A stretch of DNA of 64,000 bases from Arion vulgaris. Lineage: Eukaryota > Mollusca > Gastropoda > Stylommatophora > Arionidae. The notes beneath the pieces are model-generated. The model worked only from the letters and a program-made list of their open reading frames with translations, made no database searches and was not told the DNA's origin. Location of the stretch: contig CM036755.1 of NCBI GenBank assembly GCA_020796225.1, forward strand, positions 45,116,306 to 45,180,305, written 5' to 3'. Numbering within the stretch: position 1 is the stretch's first letter; each line of letters opens with the position of its first letter. Below are positions 23,501 through 36,800 of the stretch, in pieces. The position numbers and the translations under genes were made by a program.

Positions 23501-26500
23501 GAGTGGAACTCGCCACTATACATAGGTTTTGTGGATTATGAAAAGGCGTTTGATAGTCTGGATAGGGAATCATTGTGGAAACTATTAGTACACTATGGAG
23601 TTCCACCCAAGATTGCAAACCTAATAAAGAAAACGTATGAATGAATGAAATGCAGAGTCATACACGAGGGCCAACTGACGGAATCCTTTGAGATAAGAAC
23701 AGGGTGAGGCAGGGATGCTTGTTATCACCATTCCTGTTCTTGCTGGCCATAGATTGGATCATGAAATCAACAACGGATAACAGAGAGGGAATACAATGGA
23801 CACTTGTGAAACAACTGGAGGACCTGGATTTTGCAGACGATCTGGCTTTGCTGTCTCACAACCACGCACAGATTAAAGACAAAATGAATACCCTAAATAA
23901 TAAGTCTCAGCAGCTAGGTTTGAAAATACACAGGGGAAGACCAAGGTCATGAGAATAAATGCTGCAAATGTAAACCAGATTATGCTGGAGGAAACAGCAC
24001 TGCAGGATGTAGAATCATACACATACCTTGGAAGCAACATAGACACAGAAGGAGGAACAAACAAAGATGTTAAGATAAGAATACAAAAAGCAAGAGGGAA
24101 CTTTATTGCATTGAGTAAGATATGGAAGGCAAGGAGATCAAAACAAACACAAAACTGAGAATTTTCCAGTCAAATGTGAAGTCAGTGCTGTTCTATGGCT
24201 CGGAAACATGGAAGACCACAAAGGAAACTATCAGAAAACTGCAGACCTTCGTAAATGGATGTTTACGTAGGATAGAAGGATTGAGATGGTATGATAAGAT
24301 TACAAACGAGGAACTCAGGAAGAGAACAAAGCAGATACTAGTGGAGAGAGAGCTCAGGAAGAGACGCTGGCGATGGATAGGACATACATTGAGAAGACCG
24401 ACCGGAAGCATCGCAAGACAGGCATTGGTTTGGAACCCGCAGGGAAAGAGGAGTAGGGAAGGCCTAGGCAGACCTGGAGAAGAGAGCTGGAGGCGGATAT
24501 AAAGAGGATAGGCAAAACATGGAAAGAATTGGAAAGGATGGCAAGAGAGAGGAAGAGATGGAAGAAGTTTGTTGAAGACCTGTGCTCCGATGGGAGTTGA
24601 AAGGTGATGAAGAAGGGCATGCAAGTTGTACCGATATACGTTACATAGGGCATGTTTGTCGTACCGATATACGTTACATAGGGCATGTAAGTCATACCGA
24701 TATACGGTACATAGGGCATGCAAGTTGTACCGATATACGTTACATAGGGCATGCAAGTTGTACCGATATACGTTACATAGGGCATGCAAGTTGTACCGAT
24801 ATACGTTACATAGGGCATGCAAGTAATTTCTTCATACCGCTCTCGATCTGTCTGAGAAACTCAATCTCTTCCATGGAATTGAGTCCGACATTTCTTTCAA
24901 CAAAGTTGGTTTCAGGGTTTCCTAGGTGTCCTCTCTTTCTTGAACCCTTTGTCTTCCACTTCAATGTCTACTTTGTTATTCTGTGATCATTTCTTCTCAA
25001 AGTATGTCCAACATATCTCCACCGTCTTCTTATAACAGCTGTTACTAGTGGTTGACTAGACATTAATATGATTTCATCACTTCTCAATTCGTCCCATTTT
25101 ATGTTCATTATTTTTCGCAGACATCTATTTTCAAATGTATTCAACTTGCTTTCTATATCTTTAGTCATTTTTCAACTCTCGCTGGCATATGTTAGGATTG
25201 ATACAACATTTGAATTGAAAATTCGTAATTTAGTTTTAATACTATATAACTTGCAGTTCCATATTTTATTTAGACTTTTAAAAGCTGATGTTGCCTTGCC
25301 AATTCGTAGCATAATTTCTTTTTTAACATTTCCAGTGCAATCAAAATTGCTACCTAAATATGTGAACTGCTCTGTTAATTTTAATCATATACTACTAATA
25401 ATAAAAGTAATAATAATTATACTAAGATACATTTGATACAAGAGAAAAGGTCTGAAGCAAAATGTGGACCACATAACTAACAGAGGCATTGAAAGACATC
25501 AATCGTCGAAGCAAAAAGTAGACCACAGAAATAACAGAGGCATTGAAAGACAACATTCGTTGAAGCAAACAGTGGACCACATAAATAACAGAGCCATTAA
25601 AAGACAACAATCGTCGAAGCAAACAGTGGACCACAGAAATAACAGAGGCATTAAAAGACAACAATTGTCGAAGCAAACAGTGGACCACAGAAATAACAGA
25701 GGCATTAAAAGACAAAAATCGTCGAAGCAAACAGTGGACCACAGAAATAACAGAGGCATTGAAAGACACCAATCGTCTAAGCATGAAGTGGACCACATAA
25801 ATAATAGAAGCATTGTGAGAAACCATGCACGAAGCACACCAAAATCGTACAAGATTACGTTCTAGAAATCTCTTCTTATCCTGACGTAGTGAGACAAAAC
25901 AGAATTAGAAGAAGACAACGAAGTAGTTATATTAATAACAATATGAATATAGTTGAGATATTGACGATTTCTACAGTGACAAAGTAAAGATGGTGTTAGG
26001 GGACAGTATAATGGTTACACAAGAAAACAAGATTGAAAAACGCTGGTCAATTGTGTTCATGTCAGTGCTACGAATAAATTGATAAGGTTTTTTTTTTTTT
26101 TTGTTAAATCTGATTACCACTTAGAAAAAAAATCTGATTACCACTTAGAAAAAAAAATCTGATTACCACTTAGAAAAAAAATCTGATTACCACTTAGAAA
26201 AAAAAATCTGATTACCACTTAGAAAAAAAATCTGATTACCACTTAGAAAAAAAAATCTGATTACCACTTAGAAAAAAAATCTGATTATCACTTAGAAAAA
26301 AAAATCTGATTATCACTTAGCAAAAAAATCTGATTACCACTTAGAAAAAAATCTGATTACCACTTGAAAAAAATCTGATTATCACTTAGAAAAAAAAATC
26401 TGATTATCACTTAGAAAAAAAAATCTGATTACCACTTAGAAAAAAAAACCACACACAAATTGTCGTTACTGCCTGTAGTACCACTTTTAGGGCGTGTAGG

Positions 26501-27251
26501 ACATATGGGACAAGAGACTGAGGAATGTAATGGCTGCATGAGTAGTGAAGTCGCCGCGAAGCTGTTCAGGTTAGGATTTTTCATTTATGCCCACAACAGA
26601 AAAAATGTCATTTATGCTCGCATGGGAGCCCGCGCTCTAATCTATTTGGCCATACGTTCCCACTGTATCAGACCAAACCTCAACACCGTTCTGAAATCCA
26701 AGCAGTGGCGGCTCGTGATAATATTTGTTGGTGGGGCCAGACATTTTGTTCCGGATAAATCATGGTTTTAGATTGCTATATTTTAATAAATAATAAATAC
26801 ACGATATACATTATTTTTGGACGAGCCGCCCCTGAATCCAAGCATTCTTTAATGGCATCCTAGTAGATTGTCAAAACGTGCAATAAACAAGAAATAACTG
26901 CGCAGAATATAGGGACTAAGATGGTATGATAGGGCCACAAATGAGGAACTTATGGAGAGAACAAGACACGATTCCAGTAAACCAAGAAGTTTTAAAAAGA
27001 CGATGGCGCTTGATAGAAAACACTTTGAGAAAACTAGAGGGGAATATAACAAGAAGGGTAATTTCCTGGAACACACAGGGACAGTGAAAGAAGGGGAGGC
27101 CTAGAAATACACAGAGACGAGATTTGGAGGCAGAGATCAACAATATAAAGAAGAGCTAGAGGGAGCTGCAGGAGATAGCTAAAGATAGGAAGACTTGGAA
27201 TGAGTTAGTTGATGACCTATGTCCCAATCCGGGTTAAAAGGCAGAGAGAAA

Positions 27252-27282
<31 letters not shown>

Positions 27283-30200
27283 AAGAGAGAAAGAGAGTAG
27301 ATATTAAACACTGGTATACACTAACTATAAACTAATATACTATTCACACGCACTATTCTTACACACAGAGTAAATCCTTCACAACCGATGGTAACTGTAT
27401 CCTTCAAAACTTTGTCGTAATGAGTTACAAAATGGTACATGTTAAAAGTAAAAGTTTTAAATGTCCTATAAAATCAGTTGAGACGTGTACTCTAGCAGTC
27501 GCTATTGACTGGCTAGGTAAGCAGGAAAGGTGTTAATCCCTCCGCTAACTTGTCCAGACAGGTGCTTGGGTTGCAAGGAATGGGATCTAAACTGAAGCAA
27601 TTATACCGGGAACAGTGTACTTCACGTTAAGCTAATGTAAACTGTATTGGGAAGGAATGGCCTGAATAACCTTTATGTCAGATCGGTGACCCTGTACAGT
27701 ACTAGTGCTATACAAGGTTTGTATATATTGGGGCAAATCTGGTCCAGGCGGTGGTCGAGCGGGCACAATGTGGTAGTTGCAATAATAATAATAATAAAGT
27801 AATATTAATAGTTTTCATAGTTGGATTCCAGTGAACCAAGAGGTTTAAAAAATACGCTGGCGCTGGGTAGGACACCCTTTGAGAAAAACCAGAGAAGAAT
27901 ATAACAAGAAGTGTCCTTTCCTGGAACCCACAGGGACAGCGAAAGAAAGGGAGGCCTAGAAATAAACGGAGACGAGATTTGGAGGCGGAGATCAACAATA
28001 TAAAGAAGAGCTTGAGGGAGCTGCAGAAGATATCTAGAGATAGGAAGACGTGGCATGAGTTGGTTGAGAGTCTATGTTGAGGCAGAGATCAACAATATAA
28101 AGAAGAGCTGGAGGGAGCTGCAGAAGATATCTAGAGATAGGAAGACGTGGCATGAGTTGGTTGAGAGTCTATGTTGGAGGCAGAGATCAACAATATAAAG
28201 AAGAGCTGGAGGGAGCTGCAGAAGATAGCTAGAGATAGGAAGACGTGGCATGAGTTGGTTGAGAGTCTATGTTGGAGGCAGAGATCAACAATATAAAGAA
28301 GAGCTGGAGGGAGCTGCAGAAGATAGCTAGAGATAGGAAGACGTGGCATGAGTTGGTTGAGAGTCTATGTTGGAGGCAGAGATCAACAATATAAAGAAGA
28401 GCTGGAGGGAGCTGCAGAAGATAGCTAGAGATAGGAAGACGTGGCATGAGTTGGTTGAGAGTCTATGTTGGAGGCAGAGATCAACAATATAAAGAAGAGC
28501 TGGAGGGAGCTGCAGAAGATAGCTAGAGATAGGAAGACGTGGCATGAGTTGGTTGAGAGTCTATGTTGGAGGCAGAGATCAACAATATAAAGAAGAGCTG
28601 GAGGGAGCTGCAGAAGATATCTAAAGATAGGAAGACGTGGCATGAGTTGGTTGAGAGTCTATGTTGGAGGCAGAGATCAACAATATAAAGAAGAGCTGGA
28701 GGGAGCTGCAGAAGATATCTAGAGATAGGAAGACGTGGCATGAGTTGGTTGAGAGTCTATGTTGGAGGCAGAGATCAACAATATAAAGAAGAGCTAGAGG
28801 GAGCTGCAGAAGATATCTAGAGATAGGAAGACGTGGCATGAGTTGGTTGAGAGTCTATGTTGGAGGCAGAGATCAACAATATAAAGAAGAGCTGGAGGGA
28901 GCTGCAGAAGATATCTAGAGATAGGAAGACGTGGCATGAGTTGGTTGAGAGTCTATGTTGGAGGCAGAGATCAACAATATAAAGAAGAGCTAGAGGGAGC
29001 TGCAGAAGATATCTAGAGATAGGAAGACGTGGCATGAGTTGGTTGAGAGTCTATGTTGGAGGCAGAGATCAACAATATAAAGAAGAGCTGGAGGGAGCTG
29101 CAGAAGATATCTAGAGATAGGAAGACGTGGCATGAGTTGGTTGAGAGTCTATGTTGGAGGCAGAGATCAACAATATAAAGAAGAGCTAGAGGGAGCTGCA
29201 GAAGATATCTAGAGATAGGAAGACGTGGCATGAGTTGGTTGAGAGTCTATGTTGGAGGCAGAGATCAACAATATAAAGAAGAGCTGGAGGGAGCTGCAGA
29301 AGATATCTAGAGATAGGAAGACGTGGCATGAGTTGGTTGAGAGTCTATGTTGGAGGCAGAGATCAACAATATAAAGAAGAGCTGGAGGGAGCTGCAGAAG
29401 ATATCTAGAGATAGGAAGACGTGGCATGAGTTGGTTGAGAGTCTATGTTGGAGGCAGAGATCAACAATATAAAGAAGAGCTGGAGGGAGCTGCAGAAGAT
29501 ATCTAGAGATAGGAAGACGTGGCATGAGTTGGTTGAGAGTCTATGTTGGAGGCAGAGATCAACAATATAAAGAAGAGCTTGAGGGAGCTGCAGAAGATAT
29601 CTAGAGATAGGAAGACGTGGCATGAGTTGGTTGAGAGTCTATGTTGGAGGCAGAGATCAACAATATAAAGAAGAGCTGGAGGGAGCTGCAGAAGATATCT
29701 AGAGATAGGAAGACGTGGCATGAGTTGGTTGAGAGTCTATGTTGGAGGCAGAGATCAACAATATAAAGAAGAGCTGGAGGGAGCTGCAGAAGATATCTAG
29801 AGATAGGAAGACGTGGCATGAGTTGGTTGAGAGTCTATGTTGGAGGCAGAGATCAACAATATAAAGAAGAGCTGGAGGGAGCTGCAGAAGATAGCTAGAG
29901 ATAGGAAGACGTGGCATGAGTTGGTTGAGAGTCTATGTTGGAGGCAGAGATCAACAATATAAAGAAGAGCTGGAGGGAGCTGCAGAAGATATCTAGAGAT
30001 AGGAAGACGTGGCATGAGTTGGTTGAGTCTATGTTGGAGGCAGAGATCAACAATATAAAGAAGAGCTGGAGGGAGCTGCAGAAGGTAGCTAGAGATAGGA
30101 AGACGTGGCATGAGTTGGTTGAGAGTCTATGTTGGAGGCAGAGATCAACAATATAAAGAAGAGCTGGAGGGAGCTGCAGAAGATATCTAGAGATAGGAAG

Positions 30201-33200
30201 ACGTGGCATGAGTTGGTTGAGAGTCTATGTTGGAGGCAGAGATCAACAATATAAAGAAGAGCTGGAGGGAGCTGCAGAAGATATCTAGAGATAGGAAGAC
30301 GTGGCATGAGTTGGTTGAGAGTCTATGTTGGAGGCAGAGATCAACAATATAAAGAAGAGCTGGAGGGAGCTGCAGAAGATATCTAGAGATAGGAAGACGT
30401 GGCATGAGTTGGTTGAGAGTCTATGTTGGAGGCAGAGATCAACAATATAAAGAAGAGCTGGAGGGAGCTGCAGAAGATATCTAGAGATAGGAAGACGTGG
30501 CATGAGTTGGTTGAGAGTCTATGTTGGAGGCAGAGATCAACAATATAAAGAAGAGCTGGAGGGAGCTGCAGAAGGTAGCTAGAGATAGGAAGACGTGGCA
30601 TGAGTTGGTTGAGAGTCTATGTTGGAGGCAGAGATCAACAATATAAAGAAGAGCTGGAGGGAGCTGCAGAAGATATCTAGAGATAGGAAGACGTGGCATG
30701 AGTTGGTTGAGAGTCTATGTTGGAGGCAGAGATCAACAATATAAAGAAGAGCTGGAGGGAGCTGCAGAAGATATCTAGAGATAGGAAGACGTGGCATGAG
30801 TTGGTTGAGAGTCTATGTTGGAGGCAGAGATCAACAATATAAAGAAGAGCTGGAGGGAGCTGCAGAAGATATCTAGAGATAGGAAGACGTGGCATGAGTT
30901 GGTTGAGAGTCTATGTTGGAGGCAGAGATCAACAATATAAAGAAGAGCTGGAGGGAGCTGCAGAAGGTAGCTAGAGATAGGAAGACGTGGCATGAGTTGG
31001 TTGAGAGTCTATGTTGGAGGCAGAGATCAACAATATAAAGAAGAGCTGGAGGGAGCTGCAGAAGATAGCTAGAGATAGGAAGACGTGGCATGAGTTGGTT
31101 GAGAGTCTATGTTGGAGGCAGAGATCAACAATATAAAGAAGAGCTGGAGGGAGCTGCAGAAGGTAGCTAGAGATAGGAAGACGTGGCATGAGTTGGTTGA
31201 GAGTCTATGTTGGAGGCAGAGATCAACAATATAAAGAAGAGCTGGAGGGAGCTGCAGAAGATAGCTAGAGATAGGAAGACGTGGCATGAGTTGGTTGAGA
31301 GTCTATGTTGAGGCAGAGATCAACAATATAAAGAAGAGCTGGAGGGAGCTGCAGAAGATAGCTAGAGATAGGAAGACGTGGCATGAGTTGGTTGAGAGTC
31401 TATGTTGGAGGCAGAGATCAACAATATAAAGAAGAGCTGGAGGGAGCTGCAGAAGATAGCTAGAGATAGGAAGACGTGGCATGAGTTGGTTGAGAGTCTA
31501 TGTTGGAGGCAGAGATCAACAATATAAAGAAGAGCTGGAGGGAGCTGCAGAAGGTAGCTAGAGATAGGAAGACGTGGCATGAGTTGGTTGAGAGTCTATG
31601 TTGGAGGCAGAGATCAACAATATAAAGAAGAGCTGGAGGGAGCTGCAGAAGATAGCTAGAGATAGGAAGACGTGGCATGAGTTGGTTGAGAGTCTATGTT
31701 GGAGGCAGAGATCAACAATATAAAGAAGAGCTGGAGGGAGCTGCAGAAGATAGCTAGAGATAGGAAGACGTGGCATGAGTTGGTTGAGAGTCTATGTTGG
31801 AGGCAGAGATCAACAATATAAAGAAGAGCTGGAGGGAGCTGCAGAAGGTAGCTAGAGATAGGAAGACGTGGCATGAGTTGGTTGAGAGTCTATGTTGGAG
31901 GCAGAGATCAACAATATAAAGAAGAGCTGGAGGGAGCTGCAGAAGATAGCTAGAGATAGGAAGACGTGGCATGAGTTGGTTGAGGGTCTATGTCCCAATC
32001 CAGGTTAAAAAGGCAGAGAGAGAGAGAGAGAATATTGATAGTAACATAACATGACTAACAATCATAACAGTAGTAAAATTAAACCTGACTACAAGTTATA
32101 CTTTCTGTTGCTTATTGTGCTTAAGACAAAACTCAATCATACTGTTATTCAGACAACACATTTTTATTTCTGACAATTTTGATTAACGTTAAAGACGGTG
32201 GAATACAAAAAAAGGGCATCAGGATTTCATGACACGTGCATCAGGAATGCATCACACGGGCACCAACGCCTACGTTTGACAGTACAGTACTCACTTGTCT
32301 AATGCAGTTCTGTAAAACATACATACTGAGACAGATGCACTCACGCATATATCTATCTACACACAAGAAATGAAATGAAAATCGTGGCATATCCTTTATA
32401 GGACGTCGTCATCAACCCCAGTAAACGAGTGGTCAATTTTCTAGGCACCACTTATACGTTCAGTAGTTCGTCATTGCTTTCTGAACGGTAAGGTCTGTGT
32501 TTTACCGTTAATACAATCACACGCGATCAAATTTGCTTCCAAACTGCCTGCCGCGGAGTTTGAACCAGGTACACTTGTGTTGTGATCGAGCTCACTACCG
32601 CTTAGACTACAGGCGCCCCCACACGTACAGGTAGATCAAGGTATAAATACATAGAGAACACCACACATATACAGACACACAGAGAGACAAGCAGGTAACA
32701 TTAGCTTTGTATGCACGCACTTGACCCATCAAAGAATGATGGATGCAACTCTTGACAAGTCTCTAACCTAAGTAAGAATGTCATCCCTTAGTCTAAACTC
32801 AAGCAGAGACATCGTAGTTCTCAAAGGAATCCCAGACCAAGTACTACAATAACTGGATTCTGACATTCCTAATGTCATGATTTGTTCACTAATGTCAGCA
32901 AACGGGATCTGTAACACAGCCTCCTAGTTTGTACAGAGATGTGCTGGTTAACAAACATGGAGGTGGTGTTGCAAGCATGTTTTGTGTTGGAGAAATAGAA
33001 ACTATCACAACAGCAGAAGGTTACTATTGCCAGTATAGACTAACAGTATATCATTTGTTTTTGTAAGCTCACTATGAATTCAAGCATAGTCATAGTGCCT
33101 AATATGACACCTATGACTGATTTTTATGTGAAGGCTTGCTTTCCTTATCACCAGTGTCTCTAGCCATTCAGGCAAGCCTTAATCCGACTTCAGAAGTACT

Positions 33201-33818
33201 TGTAATTTAGATACTCAGTTAAAGAACTCCATAAGTAAAGGATATGATTTTCTGTAGTCCGGTCGCATAAAGTGTGCACACCAAACATTTTTTTGCACAC
33301 CAAGCTGGACTCGAACCTCAACACATCCATGGAACATAGCCACTAGCGTTGCTAACGTGTTATCAGCGTTTCTGCCAGCAGTGACCACACAGTATAGGAT
33401 ACGATATTCATCGCAACTGTTAATAACTATTTTTGTATTACTATATATATGTGCTTTCGAATATAAGTGTTACAGAAGAGTCCTTCGTATATCTTGGACA
33501 GAGACGAGAACAAATAGATCTATCCAGAAAGAACTCAAAATCAAAGAAAACTGACTGATGCTACAAATAAGAAAGAGAAAATTGAGATATTTTGGACATA
33601 TAAAAAGACATGAAGGGCTGGAGAAGACCATCATGGAAGGAGGCATCCGGCAAAGAGAAGAGGAAGACCACGGAGAAGATGTATTCAGGATGTAACTGAT
33701 GGTTTGAACATGACGGCTGCAGAGGCAGGGCATCTGGCCTATGAGAGAGAGAAATTCGGAGGACTGTTGGGGTGGCAAAGTTCTGCTCAGGACAAGCTAT
33801 TTGATGATGATGTATTAC

Positions 33819-33868
<50 letters not shown>

Positions 33869-36800
33869 CACAATACAGAAGAAATCAAGAACCTATAGCA
33901 GATGATGATGTGATACAATGATAGCAAAGACTGCTCGACACGGACTGCTGGACACGGACTGCTCGACACACCAGAGAACATCTGGTTCAGAATTAGTTTC
34001 AGCTTTTTTTTTAGATCCAGATGTTAACATTTGTATTTCTGAAAACCAGCATTCAGGACACCCTTAAGTTAGCATCACCAGCATTAAGTTACCCTTAAGT
34101 TAGTATCATCAGCATTAAGTTACCCTTAAGTTAGTATCATCAGCATTAAGTTACCCTTAAGTTAGTGTCATCAGCATTAAGTTACCCTTAAGTTAGTGTC
34201 ACTAGTATTCAAGATACCCTTACATTAGCATCACCAACATTCACGAAACCCTTATGTTAGTATCACCAACATTCAGGACATCCTAGTTAGCATCACCAAC
34301 ATTAGATACATCCTTAAGTTAGTATCACCAAAATTCAGGACATCCTTAAGTTAGTATAATCAACATTCAGGACATCCTTAAGTTAGTATAATCAACATTC
34401 AGGACAGCCCTAGTTAGCATCACCAACAGCCATATGACACCCCTTGTGAGTGGGGACTAGTAAATGTTAGAGAACATGAAGATTGACAGGCTTACAATGT
34501 ACAAAAACAGATCAAGGTTTTGATAAAAAGGACTTCGACCAGCACAGAGAGTACATAACAAAATCTATAAGAAATCATGAATAACTAACTAGCTACATGT
34601 GACATGCTTTGTTTAACGAGAGAATGTAGAGATGGATTAGACACAACATCAGAAAACAAACACAAAACAAAAATAGACAGGAATATAACTGAAATCCATT
34701 GGGGAAGAAAAAATGTGGTGAGAAATATGAACATTATAATGAAAAGAATTTAATACAAATGTAAAACTAGATAACTCATTTTTACAAGAAAGTGGACAGA
34801 CAGTATAAAGTAAACTAATTAAATTAAAAAAAAAAAAAAAAAGTAAAGGAACTCATTTCAAACCTCAAGGTGTATAAGGGTAATATGGGGCCAGACCCTT
34901 ATTTTTCACTGACCATCGGCACACTAGGGGTGATGTGGTCCACATCAAGTCTTTACTTCCCAGTGATTTTCCTGGTCTCAAATTGAGACTGGATCAACTT
35001 GTGAGCCGTTATGATCAGAAAAATATTCCAAGCTCCCTATGGAATTAAACCAGAACCACTAGCCTAAGAAGAATAATAATAAAGCCCATAACCTGTTAGG
35101 GTTGTAGGGGTGCCACTGTGGAGACATCAGCACATACAGCACACCATGAGTCTCTGTCTTCAACTCCTCGAGCGAGTGTGGAGAAACTCTGCCCGACCAG
35201 CTCTTGATGTTGTCAAACCAGGATTTTCTCTGCCTTTCTTTCCTTCTTCCACCCTCAACTGTTACCTATAGGATAATCTTGGAGAGTGAGCCATGTCTCA
35301 TCACATGCCCGAACCATGCAAGTTTACGCCTTTTCACGATTGTCACTTGTTGAACTGCAAGGTTGTTTATTTGGTCTCTTTTAAAAATGTTGTTTAAGCT
35401 CTATATAACTAATACGTAGTACCCGTCTGTAACACTTATATTCGAAGGCCTGGATTCTGCGCTACAATTTTGCATTGAGAGTCCAGCTCTACAACCGTAT
35501 AAAAGAATGGATAGCACCAGTGATCTGTATATATTGATTTTTACCAGAGTGCTGATTTTGCTTTTCCATATCACGTTTAGCCGAGACATAGTGGCTGAAG
35601 CCATCTCAAGTCTTGACTTGATCTTACCAGAGTTACCAGTGATATGTAGGACCCGAAGTATTTAAAGGTTTCCACTTCCTCCAGCTTTTGTCCGTTTAGC
35701 CAGATATTGGTGTGCTTCCAGTCCACTAAGAAACAAGTTCACTAATAACTATGCTACTGCGTGCCACTTCACTACATAACAAACAAACAAATACACAAGG
35801 ATAGAAAAATGAAACTAGTGACAAAGAACATGTTGCTATGCATACCTTGAATCTTCCATGCCCCTGTTAGTGTAGTCTCCATGGCCGTTAACGAAGACAG
35901 ACTGCGACATTAAACCATCTCCTACAGGCTCAATACTTGAACCTAAGGCAGAATCACTCATCAGCGGAGGAAAGAGTTTACTGCCTTCGAAAGGTGAAGA
36001 GTCAAACGATGACTTTGATGAACTGGTTGGCATAAGTACATCCCCTGAATCTCTTCCAATACCATTTGTGAACATGTAACGATCAAAAGATTTTGGCACC
36101 TGTTCAAATTCTGAAGTATCACTTTGTTCCTGCTTCCCGGCTTCTTGGGATGAACCATTGATGCCAATGGATGAGGTCGAAAGAGTCATATAAGTGTTAG
36201 CTTCTTTTCTGGACTGACTGGGGGAGGATGAAGTCTCCTTGCTACTGCTGAGGTCTCCCATACTTACTGACAATCCCAGTTGAGCTCCAACTTTTGTCTT
36301 ACTCAGAAGACTCTGTAAAGAGGATTTAAACCTTGGGCTACCTGAGATACCTCCTTTGTTTTCGACAAGTTCCTGAAGTAACGGAGATTTAAATTTGGAT
36401 TTGGTTTCAGTTGATATGGTCTTCTCATCAGGTTTTGATGGTGTAGTACCAGCACTGTGTGACAATCTCTCATTGACGCCGCTGTGAGATGAAGGTCCAT
36501 CCAGAATATCCCCAGATGACAAGCTGCGGGTAACTGTTGATGTCGATGAAGAAGTGGAAGCAGTCATATCAACTTCTTCCAGATCTTGCATGAAAGAGGT
36601 TGTCATAGCAGCACTGTAGACTTCTACAGCTGATCCCTCTGCTACAGCGATACCAGTTCCTTCTTCATCAGAAATGTCGCTAGTCACCACAGATTTCTCC
36701 AACTCTTCATCAGGCGAACTCTGAGAAGAGCTGAAATGGGTGACGCTGGCAAACATGTTTGTAGATTTCACTGAAGTCTCCATCTTTGGTTGACTCTCTG

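Noticed and set aside
21405..24614. Active retrotransposon
   Set aside because: Several frameshifts and stop codons in the endonuclease and reverse transcriptase regions.
25464..25865. Repetitive 18-residue proteins on both strands
   Set aside because: A 54-bp unit free of stops gives false frames on both strands.
28131..31972. Dozens of 72-codon minus-strand ORFs (MPRLPIS...)
   Set aside because: They are the antisense reading of one 98-bp unit repeated, not genes.
27981..32000. CRISPR-like regular array
   Set aside because: No unique spacers between repeats; the whole 98-bp unit repeats and derives from a LINE tail in a eukaryotic context. The same applies to the 26-, 33-, 44- and 54-bp arrays.
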